This document shows, piece after piece, positions 1 through 11,702 of a stretch of DNA of 64,000 bases; position 1 is the stretch's first letter; every line of letters begins with the position of its first letter. This DNA comes from Tubiluchus corallicola (Eukaryota; Priapulida; Priapulimorpha; Priapulimorphida; Tubiluchidae): the NCBI GenBank assembly GCA_030141605.1, contig JAQGDQ010000010.1, positions 295,501 to 359,500 on the forward strand. The letters run 5' to 3'. A program made the position numbers and the translations under genes. Below the pieces are notes generated by a model. That model was not told the DNA's origin. It ran no database searches and worked only from the letters and a program-made list of their open reading frames with translations.

Positions 1-1469
1 GTATGATTATCTAAATTGTGAATTGTGATTGTTTAGATTAATTATAATAAATCAATCTTTAATGGGTCAAGCTACTCAAGAAAATTAAACCGACAATTAT
101 GATCTCTTTAGATTTTAAAAGAACTAATTTTTATTAACTGCTATTATGATAGCTATATTTTAAGTTTCGGTGTAGCATTTAAGTAACAAATCTTGCTGAA
201 GTTTGATAGATATTACTTTGTTCTTCACTCTTTGTGAGTTTTCATTTAGGGAACAATTTAAAAATTAATTAATTAAACAACTCTAATAAATTAACTAATT
301 ATTCAATTTAATCAATTGAGTGAATACTTTGGAGTTGAAAACAAGTTGACGGACAGAGTGACCGAGCGAGTGAAGAAACCAAGGAATTACCGGACTTTTT
401 AGGACCCAAGCTGACTCTTAGTAATAACGAATCCTGTCTGAGCCGCCAAGTTTGTAATTCGAAAAAGTTTTGTTTTTTAAAAAAAGAACTATTGCAATCT
501 ATTTTTTTCAAACGTGTGCTTCTTTCAACCAAGAAAAGTAGATGCCCAGGTAGTCTCATGATGGTTGATGTCCCAAGTGCCGAGGAGTAAAAGGAAAACA
601 AAACTACCTGAATTATTCTCCGTCGTCACTTTAGCATTTTCTCTCAATCTTATTCAGAGACTGTTCAACGCAAAAGAGAGAAATAACTTCTAATTTGCTT
701 CAATTTAGTGAAAGGAGATTTAATAATTTAGTTTGTCGCTACTCTGTGCCTACATATTTTTGCGACGACGCAACTTATCATTCTGCCCAACTTAACAGTT
801 GTCATAATTCTCATCATCCCAAGGCGCCTCTCAGTTTCCTCTTTTGGATGCAATTTTGTAAATGCTTCTGTTTTGACGAGTGTAATAAAATGCTGAGTGC
901 CTCTTACTGGTGTCCATTACGTCTACATTCATCGTGGTCATTACTTATACGCCAGTAATGTAAATTGCAAACCAATTCGATAAATACAACATAGCAAAGA
1001 AATTAGTTGTATTTATTAAGTACTATTCCCTTAGCAGCCAGTACTATTATATTGCATAATGGACTTATAGTGTCAGTGCAATTATCATTAATATCTTAAT
1101 AATATTATCGTCGTCGTCGTTGTCGCCAACATCATCTTCAATAGTGTCTTTTTTTCACTATTAATCAGTTAAGGAAGTCGTTCGTGCCGTATCTCGTTTG
1201 AAAAAGGGAAAGTCTTAAAAAACATCGTTCTGGTAGAGTCAATTTACTGACTTACCGAAAAAAATGCAAGAAAACGTTTTATGGTGTTTTCTTGAAGTAT
1301 ATGGTTCAAATAATCACGTATCAAAAACAGGCCATTTGGTAGGCAGAACTCTAAAATAAAAGAAATCTGTCCTCAAGACAAGTAAACGAGCAGTTATCTA
1401 GCAAAAAGCTAGACACTGTTATGCCAATGGCTTATCAGCACTAATTTGAGCACAAGTGAGTGGTCTAAT
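1..1469. other. No gene recognised, AT-rich non-coding DNA
   Basis: Only short open frames without recognisable motifs are present. The 97-codon minus frame at 308-601 and the 87-codon plus frame at 695-958 show no domain, and I treat them as chance. Confidence 0.5.
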
Positions 1470-2050
1470 TATGACGCCTAAAAATATGGCCGCCATTTGA
1501 CCAAAATGAATCAGAATGGTGGGAAAAATACTCATTTTGACTCAAAAGTATGAAACTTTGCACCGTGCTAGAACCCATTGAGGTAATTATTTTCGTTAAG
1601 AAGTCAATCGAAATTCGTGCGATGTGGCTGTAATTTTCAAGATGGCAGACAATTAGGCTGCTGCTTGTTTATGAGAGCTGTATTTTAGCTGTCAGGACAG
1701 ACAGTATAATGGTAAGATGTGACTTAGATGTCTAAATATAGGTTTTCAAGGTCAAGGAATCTACATCTGATGCATAGAAGCCCCTATAATATCACTCCAT
1801 TGCAAGATGGATGCTAAGATGGCTGCAAACATTGCACAAAATGTCAGACTTGTTCACTTTGCCTAAAAACATGAAACTTTGCACAAAGCTAAAACCTATC
1901 CGATTGATTAATTTTGGATATGGAGCCAGTCTAAAATTATTTAAGTCTGGTCACAGTATTCAGAATTGCTGACAAGATGATTGCTGCTAGCTTATAAGGG
2001 CCATATCATTTGGGAATTGTGAACAATGTCTACCTGTTTTGTCAACTAAA
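1470..2050. repeat. Two diverged copies of a roughly 320-bp repeat unit
   Basis: The phrase TGAAACTTTGCAC occurs at about 1551 and about 1872, a period of 321. Around each copy the order is the same: a run resembling 'aagatggctgc', then 'actttg.ct.aaaa', then the shared phrase, then 'ctagaacc/ctaaaacc' and a downstream 'caagatg'. The copies are strongly diverged, so this is an old tandem duplication or two copies of an interspersed repeat. Confidence 0.55.
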
Positions 2051-2149
2051 CGTGTTGTCACAATGTAGCTAGGTTATGTGTGATCGCTGATATGGCTTCT
2101 CGCATGAATATTACATTGTACGTTGTTGCAGTAAATAAATGGTAAATAA

Positions 2150-2362
2150 ATCATATTCTTCTTCTTCGTCATCATCATTATTATTATTATCATCTTCGGG
2201 ATTAACATCATTATTATTATCATCTTCGGTTTTAACATCATTACTGTAGTTGCCATGCTCACTGTTTTAATTTAATGTAGTTCTAAAATTGTCAGCGCAC
2301 AGAAAGTAGTGTAAAATCGCCTTAATACCATTGTCACATCACCATCGTAATTATTATCGTCG

Positions 2363-2412
<50 letters not shown>
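2150..2412. repeat. Imperfect TTC/ATC/ATT trinucleotide arrays
   Basis: The first block, 2155-2242, holds two near-identical copies of a unit containing 'attattattatcatcttcgg'. A purer (ATC)n run covers about 2355-2412. The low-complexity Met/Ile/Lys-rich minus frame at 2074-2262 comes from this array and is not a gene. Confidence 0.85.
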
Positions 2413-2413
<1 letters not shown>

Positions 2414-3144
2414 GTATCATATGCGCCATTGTCATCGTCATCATGCTCTATAGTAGCCTGGAAATTGCTCTGGCAATTTTACACGCAACTTTGTGCTGCC
2501 ATCAGGTGGGCGCAATAAGAACGAAACTAAATTGCTTACTGATATTTTGATACATTTAGCTTACAGAAGCAACTCAACAGAAGCTCCACAAACACTCGTC
2601 TGGCGACACTATAATTATAGCCGAATAGTCACGATTATGTACTTAGCAACACCAAGCCCGGACGATAAATGGATGGAAAACCGTCATGGAGAATGCTTCT
2701 GGACAATTTTATCTGCCATATTGCCCCAGCTATTTACGTCATTAGGAAAGATGTACATCTGATCATACCTTATAGGGACTCTAGTTTTTGCCAATTGCAG
2801 GAATGTACTTTGGATTAGAGCAAAGGACATTTTCATTTAATATTAGATTTATAATAATGATCAATTTACTGTACTTTTCTAGCACAGTATCTAGCAAACC
2901 ACTTCTCCCTTGTAGTTGCAGGTTTTCTTGACAAACGGAATGTTCGACTTTTAGCATATTCTGAACTAAGGGAAAGGTCTTTCAATTTGTCATTAGTTTT
3001 TGTTAATCAAAAAGTATTTTAATTATCTGGGTTGCATTTTCGAAAAATGTTACTGCACAAGATTAGATGTCATAAATTTATTGTAGTTGTCAACTAAATT
3101 GTAAAAATTTGAATGCACTTTTTCTAGTCTAAGCAACATTTTTT
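2413..3144. other. No gene recognised
   Basis: The 89-codon open frame at 2493-2762 has no recognisable motif or splice context. Nothing else stands out. Confidence 0.4.
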
Positions 3145-3785
3145 TTTTATTTTGCGAGGCTAAGAAAATGGCATTCGACTTTTTATTCACGTACTAAAAT
3201 GACAAGTTGGAGATCAGGAGAACACGCCCATATTAATTTTTACACCCATAATTATATATCCATAGTTATCTTTATGGTACCTCTTTGTCAGTCTATTGAG
3301 TACTGAGTGGCAGCACAGTTAGGCAAGCTGAACACAGCTAACTCACTTCAGCTATTCCCCACTTGTGTATAATAATTATCTGTCGCTTTAACGGAATTTA
3401 TCGCTGTAAACCTTCAGCCAAAACTTGGCTATATAGTGTAAGGATCGCAAAAAATCGTAATTTTTGATTAAAATTTTAATGTCCTCTTCTTTTTTGAGAC
3501 TAAGAAGAAGGCATTCGACTTTTTGTTTACGTAGTAAAGATGACAAGTTTCAGGCGAACACACTCATATTTTACACCCATGGCTATCTTTATGGCAATTT
3601 TTTCAGTTTTTTGTAATTCAATTTGAAAATCTACTGAGTATTGCAGTAGTAGCAACGAAGTTAGACGAACTGAACACAGCTAATTCACTTCAGCTATTCG
3701 CCGTTTGCGTATAAGTAGCTATTGCTGTAACTGAATCCACGAGCGCTGGTTGAATCTGCAGCTAAAACTTGACTGTCGCAACTGC
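3145..3785. repeat. Tandem duplication of about 340 bp just upstream of BLCAP
   Basis: Copy 1 is about 3145-3440 and copy 2 about 3485-3785. Shared landmarks keep a constant offset: GGCATTCGACTTTTT at 3170 and 3510, 'tacacccat' followed by 'tatctttatgg', and GAACACAGCTAA.TCACTTC at about 3330 and 3672. The copies have diverged by substitutions and small indels. They lie within 800 bp of the BLCAP start codon, so they may duplicate a promoter or untranslated exon. Confidence 0.85.
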
Positions 3786-3954
3786 TGTTTACGCCATCGA
3801 GATAAAAAGAGGGAAAATGTTGGCTTTGTGAAATTTCTGTAGTTTGTTGTGTGATAGAGCTTACATTTTAGTTTGACCGGCAGGGAAGTACGTGGTTCAA
3901 ATGTCTTTGTGACAAGATTGTCTGCAATACAAAAAATACTACTAGATCTTTACA

Positions 3955-4221
3955 ATGTACTGTCTGCAGTGGCTGATACCGGTGCTGCTAATTCCAAAAC
4001 CACTGAATCCGGCGCTTTTACAGAATCATGTTATGTTTATGGCTTTGTATTTGACAGGATTCTTCTTGGAGCGAAAGCCTTGCACCATATGCAGCTTAGT
4101 GTTTATTGCGGCTGTGATTATTATTTGTTACAGTGGACTAGGGTGGTGTATTTTCTGGAATGATGTTGATGGCTCCTGCCCAACTGGATCTGATGTTAGC
4201 CACAGTAGCGGGCTGCTGTGA
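3955..4221 (+). CDS. BLCAP: BLCAP family (bladder cancer-associated protein) orthologue, 88 aa
   Basis: BLCAP is a small, highly conserved two-pass membrane protein of animals. In mammals it is linked to growth arrest and apoptosis, but its biochemical activity is unknown. The frame opens [20 protein letters not shown], almost identical to the start of vertebrate BLCAP, and contains the family core [10 protein letters not shown] (residues 42-51) between two hydrophobic segments (about 19-41 and 50-69). The C-terminal 20 residues are polar and diverged, as is usual. The length of 88 aa compares with 87 in human. The coding sequence has no intron, as in vertebrates. A candidate 3' splice site, 'cttacattttag', ends at about 3870, so the 5'UTR may start a separate exon there. 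The overlapping frames at 3873-4163 and 4160-4360 are shadows. Confidence 0.95.
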   Translation: MYCLQWLIPVLLIPKPLNPALLQNHVMFMALYLTGFFLERKPCTICSLVFIAAVIIICYSGLGWCIFWNDVDGSCPTGSDVSHSSGLL

Positions 4222-4379
4222 TTCGTGGTGTGGCTCTTGCCATGATGTCGTAATCAAAAAACCCTACATCTATTGGTTATTTGGAGCAGTTCTTGAAAAT
4301 TGTCAATGGCAACATCCTGGTTTCGTTTCTGAAGCAATTGGGAAATTACTTTGCACATGATTTTTTTTCTATAATGAGT

Positions 4380-4385
4380 AATAAA
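4380..4385 (+). terminator. Candidate BLCAP poly(A) signal AATAAA
   Basis: A canonical AATAAA lies 159 bp after the BLCAP stop and is followed within 60 bp by T/GT-rich sequence. Vertebrate BLCAP has a longer 3'UTR, so distal sites are also possible. Confidence 0.5.
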
Positions 4386-7300
4386 TCTTGTGGAGTCTGT
4401 TGAACTCATACTTTGCTTTTGTTTTTTATAAAAACTGTATTTATTTGAAAATGCTTAAACTTGACTTCAACACAGAAGTATCTGGTTCTTGCTGATATTT
4501 TTTTGTTTTAGTTAATGGGTTAGTTACTTACTATTTATTTAGCAAACAAAATACTAATACCATGATTGATATTTGTGCATATACATGCAATAGTAAAACT
4601 AATTGGTTACTGTTATAAAACTGAAATTGTATTTTCTTGAACTAAACAATATGTTGTCAAATAAGTTACAGTTTGTATGCAATGAAAATGATATAATAGT
4701 GTGATAAAGTCCTTTGATTCAAAAAAGAGTTCTAATAGTTTTAGTAGTTTTTTAAGATAAGGTTTTGGTGGTAGGAATAGAAGATTTCTCAGCAGAATAG
4801 AATGTTTTATAATTTTATTTATTGCCATTTGCCTTAAAATCTTGTAAATGTTGTACAGTATGTATGGTTAAAAAACAGTTTGGTACTGTAAAATTTTGCA
4901 GAGCTACTCGTCAGTTGTTAGAAAAATGGACTTACTATGCATTTTACTGTGTGTTTGCCAAACAGTGATAAAAATGAAAATTACAGTTTGTTCCAGTTTG
5001 CATTTGTGACAGCAGCTGTATGTTTGTGATTGTTAACCTAATTTAGATTTTGAAAATTTAACTTCTTGTTGGATAGCCGGTGCTTTTTATCAAAAAGTCA
5101 TACACATTTATAAGATGTGTATTTTTATATCGAATGTAACTAATTATTAATACAACAGGCATCTGTTTGTAGTAGCACCTTGATTACCTGATTGCTACTC
5201 AACTGAAAGACAAATTATTCAAACTAAATGATTGAAATGTCTACTGAAACACTGTTTTTCACTTACAGCTTAAGCTATATGTAAATCAACTATATTAGGA
5301 CTCATGTTTTGAAGTGCTGCTCTTCAAAATCCAAATAGGATAATAAATTGTTCACATCCAGTTCACTGCGCAAAACTAGAATAGGCTGTTCTATAGTTGC
5401 TTTATATGTATTACTATGATTAGTAATAGTACAGCCAGCTAGTTACAGTGATCAACAACTTTATTTACTAAGTACTTGCAAAACTAAACATTGTAATTTC
5501 AGCTTACTAAGCCTAGTTACAATTGTTTTTCTCTTGAATTAAGGTCTATGATTAATAGTGTTACGTTCAGCTTGTCTAAGTTTATATAGCAAGCTGTCAC
5601 TGTAGAGTTAAAACTTTAGCAGCGTGCTTTGACCTGTACTCTATTTTTCTAAAAATATATCTGATAAATTGTATTATGTAAGAGATGAAGGAGAACGCAA
5701 AACTTGAATGCCAAAGTTTAGAAAGGATATCAGTCTGTGAATAAAAAAAAACATGATTTATTGAATATTATTTGCCAACTTGACCAATTTGCAAGTATGC
5801 TTCAAAATATTATTTTATTTGGAGCATGTAGAATAATGAGTTGATAGTTTGTCCTGGCATGTAATATGAAAACTTTTGGTACAGTACAGTTGCAAATGTG
5901 TGTTTTTGTTTAACAGTTATCTATACTTTGATCTCTAATTGTATGCAAACGATAATAATTATGACAGCATTGGATAGTTGAATTTTTAGTATCATTTTTA
6001 TATTGTTACACGTTTTGATAGTTTAAGTAGGCAATGGCTAAAACTTTGTTGCAGAAAAGTTATTTACAATATCATTACTATGTAAAATTAATGTTGAACA
6101 CATACTTATTTGGTCCGGTTATTGATAAACATTTTACTAAGTGATAGTGCTTATAATATAATTAATTCACATCAATCTAGCTTTCTAACAACATTATGTC
6201 GATATATCTTCATATTTCTATTCTATAATTTGGTTTTGAAAATAACATGTAAATGTTCTTAACCTACTTGTATTTCTGTTAAAATGAAACGATAGAGTGT
6301 TCAAATTTTGCTCTAATTATATTTGTGTAAATGTGGATGCCATAATGCAGTCAGGATTGATGGTTTTGTTTAGATGACGTTGCTGGTCAACATACTTGTG
6401 CTATAGGTGGAACTACTAAAGGCAGCATCAAGCCATTATTTGTACATAACATATTGAAGAATATTTTGTATGATAATTGTTTATGTAAAAAAGTTCCTAG
6501 TACCAAAAAGTGAATTGGTGGTTTGTTTTGCCTGTGTTATGTTTTTCTCTGAACGCTGACATGATCTAACAACTTCATAACATAGAAAACGAATTGTTTT
6601 GCAAGTTTCAAACAAATTATGCAGGCAGAAACTGACAAGAATTTTTCTTGTGCATAGAAGTCCAAAGGTAGTTTTCATTTCTTACCATACCAGCTAGTAG
6701 GTGGCAGCACGATGCAGGTGAAACAGTGTATCGTAAATTTTGGAGACTGTCTTCAATGTCTTGACAATTTAGTAACTGATTACTTAAAAATTAGTATGTA
6801 ATTACGTGGGGTACAGTTCAACGAAAAACATTAATTTTTCTGGCAAATTTATTAAACCGCTAACCTAAGTAGATTTTCTCAGTTTCCATGGGTTTGGGTA
6901 TGAAAATTTAGAAGCACACGACCCCACGCAGCTAGTGCCCAAATAAACTCGTTCACATTGTCGGCAGCAAGCATTTTGAGAGCAGTTCTATATCGTTACA
7001 TATCAAAGGTCGCTCTGAGAGTAATACATACTGACTCATCTTCGCATAATTACGATGATTACTGTTAATTTCCACTTTCTATTATACACTGGATTGCGCT
7101 GGCCTAATTACAAGCTGCCTTACCCAAAATGGAAGTCAGCAGGTCAGTGTTGCATGAATAGCATGTGATTAAAAAACTTTACCTGCAAGTTATTTTACTA
7201 CACATTACACATTACTACTATACAAAATATTAGTTTACTATTAAAATCTGTCGTTACTTAATGTTGGACGTAGCAAGCACGTAGCCCCCACCGAATTAAC

Positions 7301-8639
7301 AGTAAAATCAGTATTATTCTTTAATATAATTTATTTAACCTACATAATAACGTTTTATGCGTTGCCGGCGATATTTTCTGGGATTGGTGTACAAACTAAG
7401 AAGTTCGTTTTAAATAAGGCCTCGAATATACGATACATGTACAATGCCTGCCCACATGGAAACTGGTTTGTTACAATGCACTGTATACTGAAAGTATATG
7501 TGTATTGACTAGTAGCATGCTCGCGTAAGGTGTTTACCTTTGGACTATGTCCTAAACGAAATTACTATTATAATCATAGACACAGACATTGGCTCTAAGT
7601 AAGAATATAAATAGAGCTACATAAATATATTATTTATTATCTAAAATTTAAAATGATTATCTAAATTTTTACTAATAGTATGAGAACACAACCCAACTTT
7701 TCTACGAGGTTTATGAATCAATGAGCAAATAAGGTAAGCAACTAAGAATAAGGAAGCAGACAAGTGAGCAAGTCTATAAGTAAATACCAAAATATGTAAG
7801 CAACGAGGCAATTATATAAACTTACGGAAGGCCCATTGTCTGTCCCATATGTACTAAAAGTTTCGCTAAGTGTTGTCAATTATTTTTTAATCATTTCAGA
7901 ACAATATTTCATGCGATAAAACGGTTTAATACAAAGCAGTTTCACAATTAGCACAGGGAAGGCTTACTGTATTACAGCTAACAGAGTCAGCAAAATGGAC
8001 ATAATGAATTGGCGCAGAAACAATTGAGAGGTATTTTTAACGAATTGTTTAGTAGTGCATAAATTCGTAAACTAGCTACGCAATGTGCATGCCTTATCAA
8101 CTATACTTAATTTATTGCTTGCATACTTCAGCTACGCATTGCCTGCATGATGTCCATTGTCCAATTTGCATTACCGCAATTGCACTGGCTGCCCATTGCC
8201 CAATTTTGATATGCTTTGTGAATACATGTAGTTTTGCTTTATATTGATGCTTATCAGCTTGATTGCTAATACCTAACAGACACTTGATCATTTATTGTGC
8301 ATCTATTTGTCTTTTAGCCTTTTCTTTGTATTACTTAAAAACTTAAAATATTTCTTACTTGTTAAATCATATAGTTTTTGTACTCTGCTGTTATGATAAT
8401 TAATTCTAGATCATAAATTTTTGCTTAATGTATTGCAATTGTCAAGACAATTTGTTTTTCTTTTTTACTTTTTTCTTTTTTTGCTATTCACATGTATATT
8501 CATAGTCTCTTTATAGATATGTGTTATAACTTCCGTAAAACAAACAGTTGATAACCATTACTTCTTTTAAAGTTACTGATTTAAATTTCATTTCACATTG
8601 TTTAGCTATGCATATCTGATAATCTTGGTTCAAGTTAAA
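4386..8639. other. AT-rich region without a recognised gene
   Basis: This is either a long BLCAP 3'UTR or intergenic DNA. Open frames are 71 codons or shorter and carry no motifs. The only structured item seen is the SINE-tail fragment at 7527-7573. Confidence 0.5.
7527..7573 (+). repeat. Fragment matching the 3' tail of the SINE at 58.6-58.8 kb
   Basis: The sequence 'aaggtgtttacctttggac' and onward, through 'tatgtcctaaacgaaatta', matches 'aaggtgttatccttggac', 'tatgtatttaaacaaaatta' at 58759-58801 with few differences. The tRNA-like head is not visible upstream, so this is a 5'-truncated or head-swapped copy. Confidence 0.7.
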
Positions 8640-8989
8640 TTTTATTTTGCAAATGTTGTTTTTTCCGAACATTTAAATATTCTCTTTTTTATCTAATTTT
8701 CTGTTTTGAACCGTATATTATCTTTAATGCTTAACTTTATTCTTCTTTTGGAATGACTGGTTTTTGTATTTTTACTTTTTTGTGTGTATTGATGTTTATG
8801 TATTTTCCATAGTTGCGTTTTATCTGTCATTAGCGTCATTTTGTTTTCTGAGAAGAGTGGTTGACTTGCTAACCTTTGGTTTTTCACCACCCTTTCTCCT
8901 ATGTACATTTGTATTTTTGTATATTTTATTGTCAAAATTAATGTAAATTTAATGAGAAAAAGAAAATACTAATCTAATCTAATCTAATG
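8640..8989 (+). repeat. Probable 3' end of a non-LTR retrotransposon ending in (CTAAT)n
   Basis: A T-rich segment ends in four tandem pentamers (CTAAT/TCTAA, 8969-8988). Short pentameric tails like this are typical of LINE 3' ends. No reverse-transcriptase motif is readable, so the assignment rests on the tail alone. Confidence 0.35.
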
Positions 8990-9240
8990 TGATAATAACA
9001 TAGTTACATATAATACACTGTATAATATAATATTATAATACAGCGTTAACTGTGGTGAAATATTATTAAGGGTTCACTGTTTACCTAGTGTTCTGTTTCC
9101 TAGCTTATGACGCATTACGCAGTGAGCTGTATGTTAATGCGTAATAGTTGCGCCTATAGCAACGAGCAGCCATTTTTTAGTTCTGGTAGAAAACATTAAA
9201 TTCGATAATGGTTTGATAATATTAACTACGATTTGGCAAA

Positions 9241-10410
9241 ATGGCTTGTTTCAAAAGTGACCAGGCGTACGGTGACGATGGTCCGACGGCAGCAAAATCG
9301 GGAAAAATAAAAATTACAGGTAACAATTACCCAGATTTGGCAAACCATCATAACTGCATGGCCAGTCAGCTCACCCCGGAAATATACAACAAACTGTGTG
9401 AAAAACGAACGAAAAAAGGTTTTACTCTTGACGACTGTATACAAACTGGAGTAGACAACCCAGGACACCCATTCTTGCACACTGTTGGCATGGTAGCTGG
9501 AGACGAAGAATGTTACGACTTGTTTAAAGACCTCTTTGATAAAGTAATCGAGGAAAGACACAGCGGATATTCTCCGAAGGATAAGCATGTTACTGATCTT
9601 GATGCCAGTAAAGTACAAGGTGGAGTATTTGATCCGACATATGTGGTAGCTATAAGAATACGTACAGGGCGATCTATCAGAGGACTGTCCCTTCCTCCGG
9701 GTTGCAAGAGAAACGAAAGGCGAGAGGTAGAAAGAATTGCTTCTGAAGCTCTGAACGACCTTGCAGGAGACTATGCAGGAACTTACTACTCTCTGGGTGG
9801 CATCTCAGACGAACAACAAGAAAAACTGATAAAGGATAATATTCTGTTTGCCAAACCAGTTTCGCCTATGCTGACTTCTGCTGGCATGGCCCGTGACTGG
9901 CCAGACGCTCGAGGTGTGTACCACAACATGGCAAAAGACTTTCTTGTTTGGGTCAACGAAGAGGATCATGTTCGGATAATCGTTTTGGAGGAAGGCAACG
10001 ACCTCAAAGGTGTCTTTCAGAAGTTTTCCAATGGCGTACAAGAAGTAGAGAATTCAATCAAGAAGAAAGGCTATGAGTTTATGTGGAACGATCATTTGGG
10101 ATATATTCTGACGTCTCCCAGTAACTTGGGAACCGGCATGCGCTGTAGCGTTCACGTGAAGCTCCCGTTGTTAAGCCAAGATCAAAGACTGGATTTCATA
10201 TTAAAAATGTTTGAGCTACAGAAACGCAGTTTGAGTAATCCAGACTCAGAAGAAGGTGGTGGCTTGATTGAAATCAGTAATACTATTAGACTGGGAAAGA
10301 GTGAAGTACAGTTAGTACAACTGGTGTATGACGGTATTGTGAAACTAATTGAAATGGAGCAGCGCTTAGAACAAGGAAACCCTATTGACGATTTAATTCC
10401 CGCAGTTTAA
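9241..10410 (+). CDS. Creatine-kinase-type phosphagen kinase, intronless, 389 aa, reactive Cys replaced by Ser
   Basis: Phosphagen kinases move phosphate between ATP and a guanidino compound to buffer cellular energy. The protein matches cytoplasmic creatine kinase end to end: N-terminal PDL..H/LTP..Y helix domain (31-50), [15 protein letters not shown] (64-78), IRTGRSIRG (140-148), [19 protein letters not shown] (205-225), the catalytic VNEED box (238-242), and a C-terminus [16 protein letters not shown] like muscle/brain CK. The five nucleotide-phosphate arginines are all present (139, 141, 245, 301, 329). Two key sites differ. The hallmark T-C-P-S-N-L-G-T reads T-S-P-S-N-L-G-T (Ser292, codon TCT at 10114). 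The flexible specificity loop, GTGGVDTAAVGG in CK, reads [12 protein letters not shown] (330-341). An in-frame TAA precedes the ATG by 15 bases, fixing the start. No targeting peptide is seen. The substrate (creatine, glycocyamine, taurocyamine or other) cannot be decided, and reduced activity is possible. Confidence 0.95.
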   Translation: MACFKSDQAYGDDGPTAAKSGKIKITGNNYPDLANHHNCMASQLTPEIYNKLCEKRTKKGFTLDDCIQTGVDNPGHPFLHTVGMVAGDEECYDLFKDLFDKVIEERHSGYSPKDKHVTDLDASKVQGGVFDPTYVVAIRIRTGRSIRGLSLPPGCKRNERREVERIASEALNDLAGDYAGTYYSLGGISDEQQEKLIKDNILFAKPVSPMLTSAGMARDWPDARGVYHNMAKDFLVWVNEEDHVRIIVLEEGNDLKGVFQKFSNGVQEVENSIKKKGYEFMWNDHLGYILTSPSNLGTGMRCSVHVKLPLLSQDQRLDFILKMFELQKRSLSNPDSEEGGGLIEISNTIRLGKSEVQLVQLVYDGIVKLIEMEQRLEQGNPIDDLIPAV

Positions 10411-11509
10411 AAAATCGTGATCAAAACAGTGAGCTAGGAGATTTTCCTTTTTCAGATTCTCCTTTCTTCTAGACTCTATTGTTATTTTCCGTAGTTAAAC
10501 ATGGTTACATATAATTTGGCTTTCATTTCTCCTCGTAAAGACTTTACCAAGCCTAATACATTTTGTAATTTTAAAATTCCTAAATTCATCCCAAAAACAG
10601 TCTCTCTCCTCCTGTTATTATTTGTGTCCTAAAGTTTAAACATTTAATGAATCGATAGATTTCAGTACTTTCAATAATTTAGCATGAAAGTCTAAGTAAT
10701 TAAGGATTTTAACATTTTCCATGTAGTTTGAAGGAATGTCGATAATCTATTAACTGATTTTAAAAGCTTGGCCTGTCATTGAACATCAAGAAGGTATTAG
10801 TAGCCGTACATTGTGCTGTTCATACTATTGTTACTGAATCTCTTTTTTTACATATAAAAAGTTATGAGATAACCTAGTCAGGATATACAAATTTGTTGGT
10901 GGTAATTGCTATTTTTTCTATATACGTGGCAGCCCACAGATCACAGTAATTGGCATCTAGTCCTCTTTTTCTTAGTTTCTTAGTCCTATTTTCGCTATTG
11001 CTTGTAAATACAATTATAATACGGTCTTCGCATGTAACTTAATTAGGAGCAGCAGTACGCTCTTCTTGTAGAGCGTAAACCTCCTTTTGTGCTTCTATAT
11101 TTCAAATTTCAGTACAAACAAATTACTTTTATTTAGTCTTTTTCATTCCATTAAAATAGTTTAAAATTATATACTTAGTATATTTAAATGCGAGACATAA
11201 AATTTATATTATATTTTCCGTACGCACAAAATGATTTTTATCCCATGCATATTTATATTTAAATCAATTTAATTCTCCTTTGTTTGGCAAAAAACTTAGA
11301 AAAATAAAGAAATTACGCACACGAAATTTATAAAGAACAAAATAGCACAAAAAGAAATTAATGGCTTCCTTGATCCGAGTTTCGTATTTGTAAAATTTCC
11401 TTGCAGTTCTTTAGATTACAGCATATACCACAAGGTAATCATGCCATGCATTAAGATGCCACTACCGATCCAAGCATTACTTAACCCTCTCTCAACAAAA
11501 CAAAGCTGC
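10411..11509. other. 3'UTR of the kinase gene and convergent intergenic space
   Basis: No open frame of interest. An AATAAA on the plus strand at 11303-11308 could serve the kinase transcript. The GPCR gene approaches from the other side. Confidence 0.45.
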
Positions 11510-11515
11510 TTTATT
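11510..11515 (-). terminator. Candidate poly(A) signal of the GPCR gene
   Basis: TTTATT on the plus strand reads AATAAA on the minus strand, 188 bp past the GPCR stop codon. Confidence 0.5.
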
Positions 11516-11702
11516 TATAATAAGCGGTCCAGCTAAATCGAAAGGCTGCAGCAATGGCTTCTTTCACCTATATACTTGAGTGAACTGACGACTGTGGTTC
11601 TTCCACCGGCGGCCTCGCACATGTGAGACACGATCTCATTTGTCGTACTACTGAGGACTTTTATCATCTAACGCCTCATGAAGCTTCAAGCACCATTCGA
11701 GT

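Noticed and set aside
3873-4163. 96-codon frame overlapping BLCAP in another phase
   Set aside because: The BLCAP frame is unmistakable by homology; this one has no recognisable content and is a shadow.
8764-8946. 60-codon hydrophobic frame
   Set aside because: T-rich sequence gives Phe/Leu-rich translation; more likely LINE 3' untranslated sequence.
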